NCBI GenBank assembly: GCA_020854055.1
Contig: JADZGD010000011.1
Coordinates: 109,555-173,554 of the forward strand
DNA length: 64,000 nucleotides
Direction of reading: 5' to 3'
From: Bryobacterales bacterium
GTDB taxonomy: Bacteria > Acidobacteriota > Terriglobia > Bryobacterales > Bryobacteraceae
A model generated the notes under the pieces. That model ran no database searches. It was not told where the DNA came from and was given only the letters and a program-made list of their open reading frames with translations. A program made the position numbers and the translations under genes. Each line of letters starts with the position of its first letter. The stretch's first letter is position 1. Shown piece after piece: positions 1-8,938 of this stretch.

Positions 1-7
1 AGCGGCC

Positions 8-1141
8 CTAACGCAACTTCAACGTGGTCAATGCAAACAGCGCCAGCACCAGACCCGCGATCCAGAACCGTGTAATGATCTTGGCCTCCTGCCACCCCAG
101 CGCCTCGAAGTGATGATGCAGCGGAGCCATCTTGAACACGCGCTTGCCACGAAGCTTGAAGCTGCCCACCTGGATCATCACCGACAATGCCTCAATCACG
201 TAGACACCGCCGATGAAGGCCAGCAGAATCTCCTGCTTGATCAGCACCGCCACAGTCGCCAGCCCGCCGCCCAGCGCCAGCGAGCCCACGTCGCCCATGA
301 AGACTTGCGCCGGGTGGGCGTTATACCAGAGAAATCCGATCGACGCCCCGGTCATGCATCCGCAGAAGATGGTCAGTTCCGCGGCGCCGGGCAGGCGCGA
401 CAACTCCAGATACATGGAAAATGTCCTGTGACCGCTGACGTAGGTGAGAATCGTCATCGCCCCGGCCGCGATGATCATCAGGCCGATGGCCAGCCCGTCC
501 AGCCCGTCGGTAAGGTTCACTGCATTGGAAATGCCCACCAGCACCACCGCGATGAAGAGGTAGAAGAACATGAACGCCAACGGGTACGTCAGCGGGCTGC
601 GCAAAAACGAGTCGAGCAGCATGTCCGGCCGCCAGGTCTTCAAAAACGGCACGTTCATCGCCGTCGAATACGCTCCGCGGGCGTGAAGCAAGAGCAGGCA
701 GAACCCGATCGCCAGCGCCGTCAGTGTCTGCAACAGCAGCTTCTTGCGCGCCGTCAACCCGAGATTGCGCTTGCCCCGTACCTTCGTGTAATCGTCATAA
801 AAACCGATCGCGCCGTTGCTAACCAGGCCAAACAGCGCCAGCCAGACATAGGTGTTCGACAGGTTCGCCCACAACAGCGTGGGCACCACGATCGAAATTA
901 CAATCAGCAACCCGCCCATCGTCGGCGTGCCGGCCTTCTTCTGGTGCGACTTCGGGCCTTCCTCGCGGATATACTGCGAAATCTCGAATTGCTTGAGACG
1001 CGCGATCATCCACGGGCCGAGTGCCACACAAAGAAACAGCGCCGTCAGACTGGCAAACGCCGTCCGGAACGTGATGTAGCTGAAAACCCGCGCCGGCGTG
1101 AAATGCGGGTAGAGCTGTTCGTACAGCAGCCAGTAGAGCAT
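8..1141 (-). CDS. mraY: Phospho-N-acetylmuramoyl-pentapeptide transferase MraY
   Basis: Integral membrane enzyme that transfers phospho-MurNAc-pentapeptide from UDP to undecaprenyl phosphate, giving lipid I on the inner face of the cytoplasmic membrane. The 377-residue length is normal. Family signatures are visible: KAGTPTMGG at about residues 69-77, the acidic FYDDYTK at about 114-120, NLTDGLDGLA in the middle, and the basic PLHHHFE cluster near the C-terminus. About ten hydrophobic segments separate these loops. The gene follows murF with only a few bases between them and is the last complete dcw gene here; the operon probably continues leftwards outside the window (murD, ftsW, murG are usual). 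Identification is secure from motifs and context. Confidence 0.97.
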   Translation of the reverse strand: MLYWLLYEQLYPHFTPARVFSYITFRTAFASLTALFLCVALGPWMIARLKQFEISQYIREEGPKSHQKKAGTPTMGGLLIVISIVVPTLLWANLSNTYVWLALFGLVSNGAIGFYDDYTKVRGKRNLGLTARKKLLLQTLTALAIGFCLLLLHARGAYSTAMNVPFLKTWRPDMLLDSFLRSPLTYPLAFMFFYLFIAVVLVGISNAVNLTDGLDGLAIGLMIIAAGAMTILTYVSGHRTFSMYLELSRLPGAAELTIFCGCMTGASIGFLWYNAHPAQVFMGDVGSLALGGGLATVAVLIKQEILLAFIGGVYVIEALSVMIQVGSFKLRGKRVFKMAPLHHHFEALGWQEAKIITRFWIAGLVLALFALTTLKLR

Positions 1142-1144
1142 CGC

Positions 1145-2488
1145 CTAATCCAGAAACGATTGCAGCGCGAGCTCGACATGCGTCGCCCGCGAGCCTTTGA
1201 ACAGGACCGCGTCTCCTTCCGCGGCCAGTTTCTTTGCCAGCAGCCCCGCCTCAACGGGCTCGCCGAAAAAGTACGCGGCGTCAGCCGCAATGCCTGCTGA
1301 TATGGCTGCGTCCACCATAGAGCGGGCTGCGCCGCGTATCCCAACGAGCACATTCACCCCACATTCGACGGCGAAACGTCCGACGTCGCGGTGCAGAGGC
1401 TCGGACCAACGGCCGAGTTCGAGCATCTCCCCCAGCACGGCAATGCGCCGCCGCGCCGGCGTGTCCCGAAGCACCTCGAGCATTGCCCGGGCCGCATCGG
1501 GATTGGAGTTGTAACTATCATTCCAAACAGTAATTCCGTTGCATGTCAATCGTTCGCCGCGCATCTTTCCAGGCTGCAAACCGTGCGCCGCCGGCACCAG
1601 CCGCTCCAGCCCAATGCCGAACGCGCGGGCCACGGCGATGCCCGCTAAAATGTTGCGCACGCCGTGAATTCCGGCCAGCTCCGATTCAAAGGCGACCCCA
1701 TCCACCCGGAATCGAACTCCTTCGGCGCTCAGTTCCACATCGGTGGCCCGTACCGAAGCCGGCTCGGAGAGCCCGAACAGAATACTACGGCCCGGATGAA
1801 CTTCGGCAAAGCGGGCCACGCGCGGATCGTCGGCATTCAGCACGGCGACACCATCCGCGGGGAGCGATTCCACCAGTTCCCGCTTGGCTAGAGCGATACC
1901 CTCCGGCGAGTCGAAGTTCTCGATGTGAGCCCACCCGGCGTTGGTGACCACGGCCACATCGGGGCGCGCAATGCCGGCCAGACCGCGGATCTCACCCGCA
2001 TGGTTCATGCCGATTTCCAGCACCGCCGCCTGTGAGTCTGCGGCCAGGTGGAGAATGGAGAGCGGCAATCCGATATGGTTGTTGAAGTTCCCGCTACTCT
2101 TGCCGACCGCTAACTCCGCCCCCAGCAGGGCGGCAATGATCTCTTTGGTAGTGGTTTTGCCGGCGCTGCCGGTCACCGCCACCACACGCCCGCAATAACG
2201 CGAACGGGCCAGCCGCGCCGCCGATTGCAACGCTTCGAGCGAATCCGCCACCGGGAGCACCGGCCGGCCGGGGAGATCCTGGGGCCGGTCCGCAACGGCG
2301 GCGGCGGCGCCCGCCGCAAACGCGGTTTGGACAAAGTCATTACCGTCAAACCGCTCGCCGCGAAGAGCGAAAAACAACGCCCCCGGCGCCACCGATCGGG
2401 AGTCGGTGCTGAATGCCGCCACCGGCATCGAGGCGGGAATCACCGCGCTGCCCATCGCCCGGGCGAGTTCGGCCAGATCCAGTCTCAT
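1145..2488 (-). CDS. murF: UDP-MurNAc-tripeptide--D-alanyl-D-alanine ligase MurF
   Basis: Cytoplasmic Mur ligase that adds D-Ala-D-Ala to UDP-MurNAc-tripeptide with ATP. The 447 residues show the MurF N-terminal substrate domain (about 1-100), the ATP-binding loop VTGSAGKTTTKEI at about 105-117, the central-domain stretch NFNNHIGLPLS, and the C-terminal ligase domain with WNDSYNSNPDA, which is typical of MurF. Its start overlaps the murE stop by four bases (ATGA), implying translational coupling. Part of the mraZ-led dcw operon. Confidence 0.97.
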   Translation of the reverse strand: MRLDLAELARAMGSAVIPASMPVAAFSTDSRSVAPGALFFALRGERFDGNDFVQTAFAAGAAAAVADRPQDLPGRPVLPVADSLEALQSAARLARSRYCGRVVAVTGSAGKTTTKEIIAALLGAELAVGKSSGNFNNHIGLPLSILHLAADSQAAVLEIGMNHAGEIRGLAGIARPDVAVVTNAGWAHIENFDSPEGIALAKRELVESLPADGVAVLNADDPRVARFAEVHPGRSILFGLSEPASVRATDVELSAEGVRFRVDGVAFESELAGIHGVRNILAGIAVARAFGIGLERLVPAAHGLQPGKMRGERLTCNGITVWNDSYNSNPDAARAMLEVLRDTPARRRIAVLGEMLELGRWSEPLHRDVGRFAVECGVNVLVGIRGAARSMVDAAISAGIAADAAYFFGEPVEAGLLAKKLAAEGDAVLFKGSRATHVELALQSFLD

Positions 2489-3966
2489 TTCCCTGCCCGC
2501 CGGTAGCCAAATCCGCGAAGCACCGCCGCGGCCGCTTCACGATCGTCAAAATGAATGGTTCTGTCCTTCAGAATCTGGTAAGGTTCATGCCCCTTGCCGG
2601 CAATAAGAACAATGTCACCTTCCCGCGCCTCTTCGATTGCCCGTCGAATGGCGTGCTCGCGATCCGGTTCAATCACCAGCGGCGTCTCGAATCGGCGCAA
2701 CCCCACCAGCGCATCATTGATGATGGTGAGAGGATCCTCTGAACGAGGGTTATCGGAGGTGAGCACAACCAGGTCGCTCGCCTCGGCGGCCGCCATTCCC
2801 ATCAATGGACGTTTGTTGCGGTCGCGGTCGCCGCCACAGCCAAAAACGGTAATCACCCGCTTCGGATGCAGTTCCCGGGCGGCCGAGATGACATTTCGGA
2901 TGGCGTCGTCGGTATGGGCATAATCGACAATCACCAGGAACGGCTGGCCTTCATCAATCCGCTCGAAACGTCCCGGAACGCCTCCGACAGCCTCGATGCC
3001 CCGGGTGATCGTCTCGGCATCGATACCATAACTGAGGCCGCTGGCCCAGGCCGCCAGTATGTTGTAGACATTGAACTTACCAATCAGCGGCGTCTCAACC
3101 GGATAGCTCCGGCCGCTGTGCTCAACCCGAAATCGCAGACGCCGGAATTCAATTTCTACATTTGTCGCACGAACCTCGGCATCCGGACTTAATCCGTAGG
3201 AGATGAAAGTTTCCGCCCGCGGCAGCCGCCGGCCGTACTCATCGTCGATATTCACCACCGAAAAGCGTGGAGGCTCGGCGCCGGCGCCGGAAAACAGCCG
3301 GCTCTTGGCCTCAAAGTAAGCCTCCATGGTGTGGTGGTAATCCAGGTGATCCCGAGTCAAATTGCTGAACACCGCGGTGTGGAACCCAAAACCGAATACG
3401 CGAGCGAGATCGAGCGCGTGCGAAGACACCTCCATTGTGACATGGCTGCCGCCGCGCCGCCCGAGGGCATCGAAGAACCGGATCAGGTCGAGTGACTCCG
3501 GGGTGGTGTTGACGGCTTTCAATACCTCGCCGGCAAGCCGGTATTCAATGGTTCCAATCAATCCCGTGGTGAACCCGGCTGTTCTTAGAATGGAGTCCAC
3601 CAGAAAGGCAATCGTCGTCTTGCCATTAGTGCCGGTGATACCGGTAATCGCCAGTCCCTCATCGGGACGATGGTAGAAATTCCGGGCCGCCACCGCCAGC
3701 GCCTGCCGGCCGTGGGCGACCTGAATCCACGGACCGGAAAAATCCTCCGGAGGCGGAAGCTCGCTCACCACCGCCAGCGCTCCACTCGCCACTGCCTGCC
3801 GCGCAAACAGACGGCCATCTACTTTGGCTCCGGGGAAGGCAAAAAAGATAAAGCCGGGCTGAATTCTACGAGAGTCGTAATCCAGTCCGGCAACCTCGAT
3901 TGCCGCCAAGGCCGGATCAACCGGGCTGGTAACAGCCACACCTGAGAGCAGTCCGGCCAAAGTCAT
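2485..3966 (-). CDS. murE: UDP-MurNAc-L-Ala-D-Glu--meso-diaminopimelate ligase MurE
   Basis: Adds the third amino acid of the peptidoglycan stem. The 493-residue protein has TGTNGKTT at 111-118, the lysine expected to be carbamylated in KSRLF (about K221), and DNPRSEDP at 405-412. The DNPR motif is the established marker for ligases that add meso-diaminopimelate rather than lysine, so the cell wall is predicted to be of the mDAP type. It lies 36 bases after ftsI and overlaps murF by four bases. Confidence 0.97.
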   Translation of the reverse strand: MTLAGLLSGVAVTSPVDPALAAIEVAGLDYDSRRIQPGFIFFAFPGAKVDGRLFARQAVASGALAVVSELPPPEDFSGPWIQVAHGRQALAVAARNFYHRPDEGLAITGITGTNGKTTIAFLVDSILRTAGFTTGLIGTIEYRLAGEVLKAVNTTPESLDLIRFFDALGRRGGSHVTMEVSSHALDLARVFGFGFHTAVFSNLTRDHLDYHHTMEAYFEAKSRLFSGAGAEPPRFSVVNIDDEYGRRLPRAETFISYGLSPDAEVRATNVEIEFRRLRFRVEHSGRSYPVETPLIGKFNVYNILAAWASGLSYGIDAETITRGIEAVGGVPGRFERIDEGQPFLVIVDYAHTDDAIRNVISAARELHPKRVITVFGCGGDRDRNKRPLMGMAAAEASDLVVLTSDNPRSEDPLTIINDALVGLRRFETPLVIEPDREHAIRRAIEEAREGDIVLIAGKGHEPYQILKDRTIHFDDREAAAAVLRGFGYRRAGK

Positions 3967-4002
3967 GGCATATGCTCCCTGAAGTGCGGCTCGCCATAAC
4001 CG

Positions 4003-6051
4003 CTAACGGCCAAACTGAACACGAACGGTTTCTCCTGGAGATAAGACGCTTCCCGGCGCCGGCGTCTGCGCTTTTGCAATGCCAGCACCGAAATACTCAA
4101 TGCGAACCCCGCTGGCGCTGGCCTCTTCGATCACCGAGCGCAGTGTCCGGCCGACGAAGTCCGGCGTACGGCGTCCCGAGATTCCCACAAAATTAGCCGG
4201 CACAACCGGCGCCGGCAGAAGCTGGGTGACGGCCGGCGGTGTTGTGACGGCCTCCGGCTGGGGCGGTTCGGACGGCGCCGACAGCCCGGCGATCGCCAGG
4301 TCGTCGTCTGCCGGCGCGGCTTCCTTCACTGGAGCCGGCGTTTCCGGAAGGTCTTTCGGCACGTTCAACACCCGCAGCGCGGTCGAAGCCACTTCGCGGA
4401 ACACCGGCGCGGCCACCGGGCCACCATAGCCCGCCGTTCCGCCACTGGTACCGTAAAGGGTCACCACCACCACCACGGCCGGATTGTTCACCGGCGCAAA
4501 CCCCATGAACGAGGCGTTATAACGGTGTACCCAACTGCGTAGGTTGAAGTCGTAAAGCTGGGCGGTTCCCGTCTTTCCGGCGCTAGTGTAGCCCGGCATC
4601 TTGGCCCGGGTGCCTGTGCCGTGCAGCACGACTCCCTCCATTAGCCGCCGCATCGTCAGCGCCGTGGATGGACTGAGCACCCTGGTAGCGGGCCGAACCG
4701 GCTCCGGCTCCACGGTGCCATCGGGCCACTTCATCTTTAGCACGGTCCGTGGAGGAACCAGTTTGCCTCCGTTCGCTACAACCGAGCATGCCTGCGCCAA
4801 CTGCATCGCCGTGACCTGCACCTCGTGACCCATCGCCACCGAACCGATGGAACTCTTCGACCACTGCCTCAGTTTATGGATTACCCCAGCCGATTCGCCG
4901 GGGATGCCGCTTCCGGTGGAGCGCGAAAATCCGAAACGCAGCAGATAGTCGTGAAGCTTCTCGTCACCCACCCGCAGCCCGATCTGGATCGCCCCGATGT
5001 TGCTCGATTTTGCCAGCACGTCGGCGAAACTCAGCGAGCCGTAGCGATGGGTGTCGTGAATTGTGCGCCCGAATAGAGTGATGCTTCCGCCCCCACAGTT
5101 GATCGGTGTCTCCGGCGTGAGATTGGTGGTTTCAAGCGCCGCCGACAGGGTAAATACCTTGAACACGCTACCCGGTTCAAACGGAGTGGTTACACACAGG
5201 TTGCCGCGCGCCGCCAACCCGGAGCCCTTCTTCAGCGGTTCATTGGGATCGAACGTCGGGTAACTGGCCATCGCCAGCACATTGCCGGTGTTCGGATCCA
5301 TGACCACGACGGTCCCGGTTCCGGCGTGATTCTCAACGGCGGCGCGCGCCAGTTCCCGCTCGGCGACGAACTGGATCTGCTGGTCGATACTCAGCGTGAT
5401 GTCTCTGCCGGCCTCGGCTTCGTTATCGACAACTTCACTGAACGCCCGCCGGCGGACGTCATTGAGCATCGTCCGCTCCCCTGCATGACCGGATAGTTCG
5501 TCGTTATATGCCAGTTCCAGCCCGGAATTACCCTGCTCGTCGAACCCGACGCTGCCGATTACGTTACCCGCCAGCGCGCCATTGGGATAGAAACGGCGGC
5601 TCTCCCGGCGGGATTCCACCCAGTCGAATCCAAAACTCGCCAGCCGTTCGGATTCGGCCGGCTCGATCCGGCGCTTAACCCAAAGGAAGTGACGGCCCGC
5701 CTTTGCGCCTACCAGAATTTTGCCGAGTAACTCGGGCTGGTTGAGCCCCAGCACGCCGGCCAGAATGTTTGAGGCTGTGTAAGGGTCGGGAATTCGCACC
5801 GGATCGATCGCGATCGAGTCCACCGGCAGACTCATCGCCAGCGGGCGCCCTTCCCGGTCAAGGATCCTGCCGCGCGGAGCGAGAATCTCCACCTGCCGCG
5901 TCTGCTGCGCGGCGGCCAGCCGGCGGAGTTCGTCATGCTGAACAACCTGAAGAATGATCAGGCGGAGAAAAATGATAAGCGCCCAGGCAACCAGGATCCG
6001 GGTTACTACCCGGACACGAGAGAGGGATTCTGTCTCAGCGTACGGTTCCAC
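4003..6051 (-). CDS. ftsI: Division transpeptidase FtsI (class B PBP) with one PASTA domain
   Basis: Septal peptidoglycan transpeptidase anchored in the cytoplasmic membrane. Of 682 residues, about 16-36 form the single membrane segment, 55-200 the PBP dimerisation domain, and about 245-560 the transpeptidase. All three active-site motifs are present: SVFK with nucleophile S295, SSN at 349-351, and KTG at 493-495. A proline- and alanine-rich linker (about 575-615) leads to a C-terminal PASTA domain (about 618-682). The PASTA extension resembles the FtsI/SpoVD type of Gram-positive and some other phyla rather than the enterobacterial protein. It is 21 bases after ftsL, the standard dcw position. 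Confidence 0.95.
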   Translation of the reverse strand: MEPYAETESLSRVRVVTRILVAWALIIFLRLIILQVVQHDELRRLAAAQQTRQVEILAPRGRILDREGRPLAMSLPVDSIAIDPVRIPDPYTASNILAGVLGLNQPELLGKILVGAKAGRHFLWVKRRIEPAESERLASFGFDWVESRRESRRFYPNGALAGNVIGSVGFDEQGNSGLELAYNDELSGHAGERTMLNDVRRRAFSEVVDNEAEAGRDITLSIDQQIQFVAERELARAAVENHAGTGTVVVMDPNTGNVLAMASYPTFDPNEPLKKGSGLAARGNLCVTTPFEPGSVFKVFTLSAALETTNLTPETPINCGGGSITLFGRTIHDTHRYGSLSFADVLAKSSNIGAIQIGLRVGDEKLHDYLLRFGFSRSTGSGIPGESAGVIHKLRQWSKSSIGSVAMGHEVQVTAMQLAQACSVVANGGKLVPPRTVLKMKWPDGTVEPEPVRPATRVLSPSTALTMRRLMEGVVLHGTGTRAKMPGYTSAGKTGTAQLYDFNLRSWVHRYNASFMGFAPVNNPAVVVVVTLYGTSGGTAGYGGPVAAPVFREVASTALRVLNVPKDLPETPAPVKEAAPADDDLAIAGLSAPSEPPQPEAVTTPPAVTQLLPAPVVPANFVGISGRRTPDFVGRTLRSVIEEASASGVRIEYFGAGIAKAQTPAPGSVLSPGETVRVQFGR

Positions 6052-6072
6052 GGCGTACTCCTGAAGTGAGTG

Positions 6073-6570
6073 CTACGGCTTCGGGCGAGCGTGATTGAGA
6101 GCGACCGTCTCTCCCTTGTCGAGAAACACCAGTTGGTCCGGCCCGGGATCGACAAACTGCTGCATCCTGGCAAGCTCTTCCAGCCGTTTCGGACTGAGAT
6201 GCCGGAGCTCATCGAGTTCCAGAACGGAGCGCTCGCGCAGAAGTTGCTGCTGCTCCTGCTTCAGCGCCTGGATCGTATAGCCGTCCATCAAGCCCGCCGC
6301 GGCCGGTGTAAGAAAGGCAATTCCCAGCGCAACAACAACAATCAGAACGGCGATCGAATTCCAGTAGACCTTCCGCTCTTGCGGATCCTGCGTACGCACC
6401 AGGCGCGAGTTGTCCATCGGCTTCTTCGCGAACCAGATATCTTCGAACGGGATGCTGCGCGTCACAAACGGCGGCAGCCCGGAAATCTCGTGTCCCGGAT
6501 GCGCTTCGCTGCCGGCCAACTCAAGCCCGGTGGAAGCGGAAAGAAAACGATTGCATGTCAGCGTGGCCAT
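6073..6570 (-). CDS. ftsL: FtsL-like division protein
   Basis: Small bitopic protein in the ftsL position between rsmH and ftsI. A cytoplasmic N-terminus of about 70 residues precedes one transmembrane segment (about 71-93), then a short Leu/Glu/Gln-rich coiled coil (about 97-125), and a tail with the HLSPKRLEELARMQ pattern seen in FtsL/DivIC-type proteins. It probably joins a FtsB/DivIC partner to recruit FtsI/FtsW. At 165 residues it is longer than the roughly 100-120 of typical FtsL because of the N-terminal extension. The ATG has GGAA about 8 bases upstream. Sequence conservation in this family is poor, so the call rests on topology and synteny. Confidence 0.85.
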   Translation of the reverse strand: MATLTCNRFLSASTGLELAGSEAHPGHEISGLPPFVTRSIPFEDIWFAKKPMDNSRLVRTQDPQERKVYWNSIAVLIVVVALGIAFLTPAAAGLMDGYTIQALKQEQQQLLRERSVLELDELRHLSPKRLEELARMQQFVDPGPDQLVFLDKGETVALNHARPKP

Positions 6571-6584
6571 TGTATTAATTCCGT

Positions 6585-7445
6585 CTATGTCATCTCCAGC
6601 GCGCGCAGTTTGGCACTGCGGGAGGCTGGGTTAGACGCCACCTCGGTCTCGCTCGGCGTCACCACGTGCTTGGTGAGCAGGATGGCGCGGTTCTGCCGGG
6701 CTAATTCTCGGAAACAGTTCTTTACCTTGCGGTCATCCAACGACATGAATGTCAAAACGACAAAGCGCCCGCCTCGGCCGAGCAACTCCGGGCCCGACTC
6801 GAGCAGCGCATCCAGTTCCGGCGGCTCGGAATTGACTGCCATCCGAAGTGCCTGAAACGTTTTGGTGGCGGGGTGAGTGCGACCCGTCCGGCGCGCGACC
6901 GACTCGACTACCTGCGCCAAGTGAAGCGTGCTTCGAATCGGCCGCGCCCGAACGACTGCTCTGGCTATTTGCCGTGCCCTCCTTTCTTCGCCGTATTGGT
7001 AAATCAAATCCGCCAGTTCTCTCTCCGGATAGAAATTCAAAAAGTCGGCCGCCGTAAGCTCCTGGGTTCTGTCCATTCGCATGTCCGGCGGCCCTTCCGC
7101 AGAGAGAGAGAAACCGCGTTCGGGATCGGTCAGTTGATACCGGCTGACGCCCAGATCGGCGAGCAGTCCGTTGATTTTCCCGACCCCAAGTCCAGCCAGC
7201 GCCGCGCGCAGACCGGAAAATTTCGTTCGAACAAATGTAATTCGCTCGGCCCACGCCATCGTGGCGGCGCGCGCCAACTCGATCGATTCGCCGTCCCGGT
7301 CGCACGAGAATACCCTGCCCGTCGACAACCGCGCGGCAATCCGGGCCGTGTGGCCTCCCAGTCCGGCCGTGGCATCCACCACGATGCTCTCCGGCCGCAC
7401 TGCCAGATAGTCCAACACTTCCCCGGACATCACCGGCGTATGCAT
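6585..7445 (-). CDS. rsmH: 16S rRNA (cytosine1402-N4)-methyltransferase RsmH (MraW)
   Basis: SAM-dependent methyltransferase acting on C1402 of 16S rRNA. The protein starts MHTPVMSGEVLDYL, has the SAM-binding VVDATAGLGGHT at about 22-33 and the family signature LLADLGVSRYQL at about 100, followed by DPERGFS. The C-terminal part keeps LTKHVVTPSETE. At 286 residues it is slightly shorter than E. coli RsmH (313). It lies three bases after mraZ and 14 before ftsL. Confidence 0.96.
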   Translation of the reverse strand: MHTPVMSGEVLDYLAVRPESIVVDATAGLGGHTARIAARLSTGRVFSCDRDGESIELARAATMAWAERITFVRTKFSGLRAALAGLGVGKINGLLADLGVSRYQLTDPERGFSLSAEGPPDMRMDRTQELTAADFLNFYPERELADLIYQYGEERRARQIARAVVRARPIRSTLHLAQVVESVARRTGRTHPATKTFQALRMAVNSEPPELDALLESGPELLGRGGRFVVLTFMSLDDRKVKNCFRELARQNRAILLTKHVVTPSETEVASNPASRSAKLRALEMT

Positions 7446-7448
7446 GCC

Positions 7449-7940
7449 TCACCGCAGCCCGCCTTGTTCCAGAATCTCCACCTTGTTCTGAAGATCCTGC
7501 TGAGCGCGCTGCTTGCGCTCGTCGTAAACCTGCTTCGACATCACGTCGAAACGGCCGGCGGCGAAGAACAGCCACACCGGCTGATCCTGGATGTTCAGGT
7601 GCCGCCGCAACTCAGACGGAACCAGCACCCGGCCCTGAGAGTCAATCTCGGAATCCGCCCCCCAGTCGTTCAGGATGAACCAGACATCATTCTTCGCCGC
7701 CGGATTCGCCTGGTACGACCGGAAAAACTTTTCATTTTCTTTCCAGACCGAAATCGGATAAATTCGTGTTATGCGCTCGTCGAGTGTGGTTATGAAGACT
7801 TTCTGCTCTCCCGAATCCTTCAGGTACTTCGCAACCGAGGCCGGTAGCTTCAGCCTTCCTTTCTCGTCGCAGCGCGCCTGCAAGATCCCACGAGGGGGAT
7901 CCGGCGGCATTCCAGCGTCGGATTGGATCGCATCGGCCAC
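7449..7940 (-). CDS. mraZ: Transcriptional regulator MraZ
   Basis: DNA-binding regulator of the dcw operon made of two AbrB-like half-domains: GILQARCDEKGRLKLP near residues 18-33 and GRVLVPSELRRHL near 100-112. Length is 163 residues with a C-terminal helix rich in Glu, Gln and Lys. The longest frame starts at GTG (7940), which itself lies inside a box of the MraZ-type repeat array. An ATG at 7910 begins MPPDPPRGIL, much closer to where most MraZ proteins start. Neither start has a good Shine-Dalgarno sequence, so the start is unsettled. First gene of the dcw operon. Confidence 0.93.
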   Translation of the reverse strand: MADAIQSDAGMPPDPPRGILQARCDEKGRLKLPASVAKYLKDSGEQKVFITTLDERITRIYPISVWKENEKFFRSYQANPAAKNDVWFILNDWGADSEIDSQGRVLVPSELRRHLNIQDQPVWLFFAAGRFDVMSKQVYDERKQRAQQDLQNKVEILEQGGLR

Positions 7941-7970
7941 TTTACTCTAAACTCGACCACTTTCGGCCAC
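7931..7970 (-). promoter_or_regulatory. Phased MraZ-box array
   Basis: Read on the minus strand from 7970, four consecutive 10-mers are GTGGCCGAAA, GTGGTCGAGT, TTAGAGTAAA and GTGGCCGATG. Three of the four share GTGGYCGA in exact 10-bp register; the third is degenerate. MraZ in other bacteria binds short direct repeats containing GTGG or TGGG at about one helical turn directly upstream of mraZ, so autoregulation is the natural reading. The last box overlaps the GTG start. Confidence 0.7.
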
Positions 7971-7976
7971 TGAAAG

Positions 7977-8005
7977 ATCATCTCACGGCTCCCGGGGGAT
8001 TGCAA
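7977..8005 (-). promoter_or_regulatory. Possible sigma70-type promoter of the dcw operon
   Basis: On the minus strand, TTGCAA (8005-8000) is followed by a 17-bp spacer and GATGAT (7982-7977). Each hexamer matches the consensus at 4 of 6 positions. The predicted start of transcription, about 7970, falls on the first MraZ box, which is a sensible geometry for repression. The match is weak on its own. Confidence 0.35.
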
Positions 8006-8121
8006 TAGTCTTTTGGTGGGAATTTGCACTGGTGTGTGTGACCGCCCGGCGAGCCGCCCGGCAGGACGTCATAAGGCCATTTCCGGTCGCCCCGAAAACA
8101 CGGATCTGATACTCTAACTGA

Positions 8122-8679
8122 GTGCAAACGCTGTATCATCTTGATCCTGGGGCAGAATGTCCGGAGCTGGTCCGGATGATTGTCGAGGTGCCCAAGAACT
8201 CGGCCAACAAATACGAATATGACGGGAAACTGGGTTTATTCCGTCTGGACCGCGTGCTCTACTCCCCAGTCCACTATCCAGGGGACTACGGCTTCATCCC
8301 CGGAACCCTCGCCGAAGACGGCGATCCGATGGATGTGCTGGCGCTCACCGGGGAGGCGAGTTTTACCGGTTGCATGATCGAAGTGCGCCCGGTCGGCGTG
8401 TTGAACATGGTCGATCAGGAGGAGAACGACCTTAAGATCATCTCGGTGCCGAACCGGAACCCGCGCTACGACCAGATCCATACGCTCGACCAGATCTTTC
8501 CCCACGTGCGCCGCGAGGTCGAACATTTCTTCAGCATCTACAAAGAACTGGAGGGTAGAGCGGTGCGTATGGAAGGATGGGGCGGCCCACGGGAGGCTCG
8601 CCGTCTCATTCAGGAGAGCCGCCAGCGATATCTCGACCAACAGAGTTCGCTGTCAGGCGCCGCTGAGAACGCCGGTTAG
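8122..8679 (+). CDS. ppa: Inorganic pyrophosphatase (family I)
   Basis: Soluble Mg-dependent enzyme hydrolysing pyrophosphate to two phosphates, which pulls biosynthetic reactions forward. The 185 residues contain EVPKNSANKYEYD near the N-terminus, YPGDYGFIP at about 52-60 and the metal-binding signature DGDPMDVL at 66-73, all diagnostic for family I. The start is GTG at 8122. There is no clear ribosome-binding site, and a -10-like GATACT lies at 8108-8113, only eight bases before the start codon. Divergent from the dcw operon and probably monocistronic, because a hairpin terminator follows. Confidence 0.96.
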   Translation: MQTLYHLDPGAECPELVRMIVEVPKNSANKYEYDGKLGLFRLDRVLYSPVHYPGDYGFIPGTLAEDGDPMDVLALTGEASFTGCMIEVRPVGVLNMVDQEENDLKIISVPNRNPRYDQIHTLDQIFPHVRREVEHFFSIYKELEGRAVRMEGWGGPREARRLIQESRQRYLDQQSSLSGAAENAG

Positions 8680-8748
8680 TGGTTCAAAGTGGAATCGTGA
8701 CCGGATTACGACTTCCGGAATGAAACCGTCAGGATTTTGCCACCGAAC

Positions 8749-8773
8749 GGGACCGAAAATCGGTCCCCATTTT
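8749..8773 (+). terminator. Hairpin terminator after ppa
   Basis: The inverted repeat GGGACCGA / TCGGTCCC (8749-8756 and 8760-8767) encloses an AAA loop and is followed by CATTTTC, a short T-run at 8770-8773. It sits 70 bases after the ppa stop. It could also end transcription arriving from the minus strand, although no T-run is present on that side. Confidence 0.6.
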
Positions 8774-8938
8774 CAATTACTTAGCGAATGGCAGACCGCG
8801 TGCTTCGGAAACACACGATGAATCGCCTTCTCACCCTTAAAGCCCGAATCACCAGCGCCATCCAGAACCAGTTGCGCCAGCGCCGGATACGACAGATCGT
8901 AAAGCGCCTGAATTACTAGCGCCGCCTCGCCCGCGATC
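8773..8938 (-). other. Open frame without start codon, contiguous with the DUF362 gene end
   Basis: On the minus strand, directly after the DUF362 stop (8939-8941), the frame shifted by one base stays open for more than 50 codons. It reads GYEIAGEAALVIQALYDLSY, then continues PALAQLVLDGAGDSGF and KGEKAIHRVFPKHAVCHSLSN before TGA at 8773-8775. It has no ATG, GTG or TTG of its own near its beginning, and it stops just before the terminator hairpin. The composition looks protein-like. It may be the original C-terminus of the DUF362 protein lost by a one-base frameshift, or chance. No similarity is recognised. Confidence 0.3.

Noticed and set aside
110..1300. Plus-strand frame of about 396 codons opposite mraY
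   Set aside because: Antisense to a secure gene; composition rich in Arg, His and Gln; no recognisable motif.
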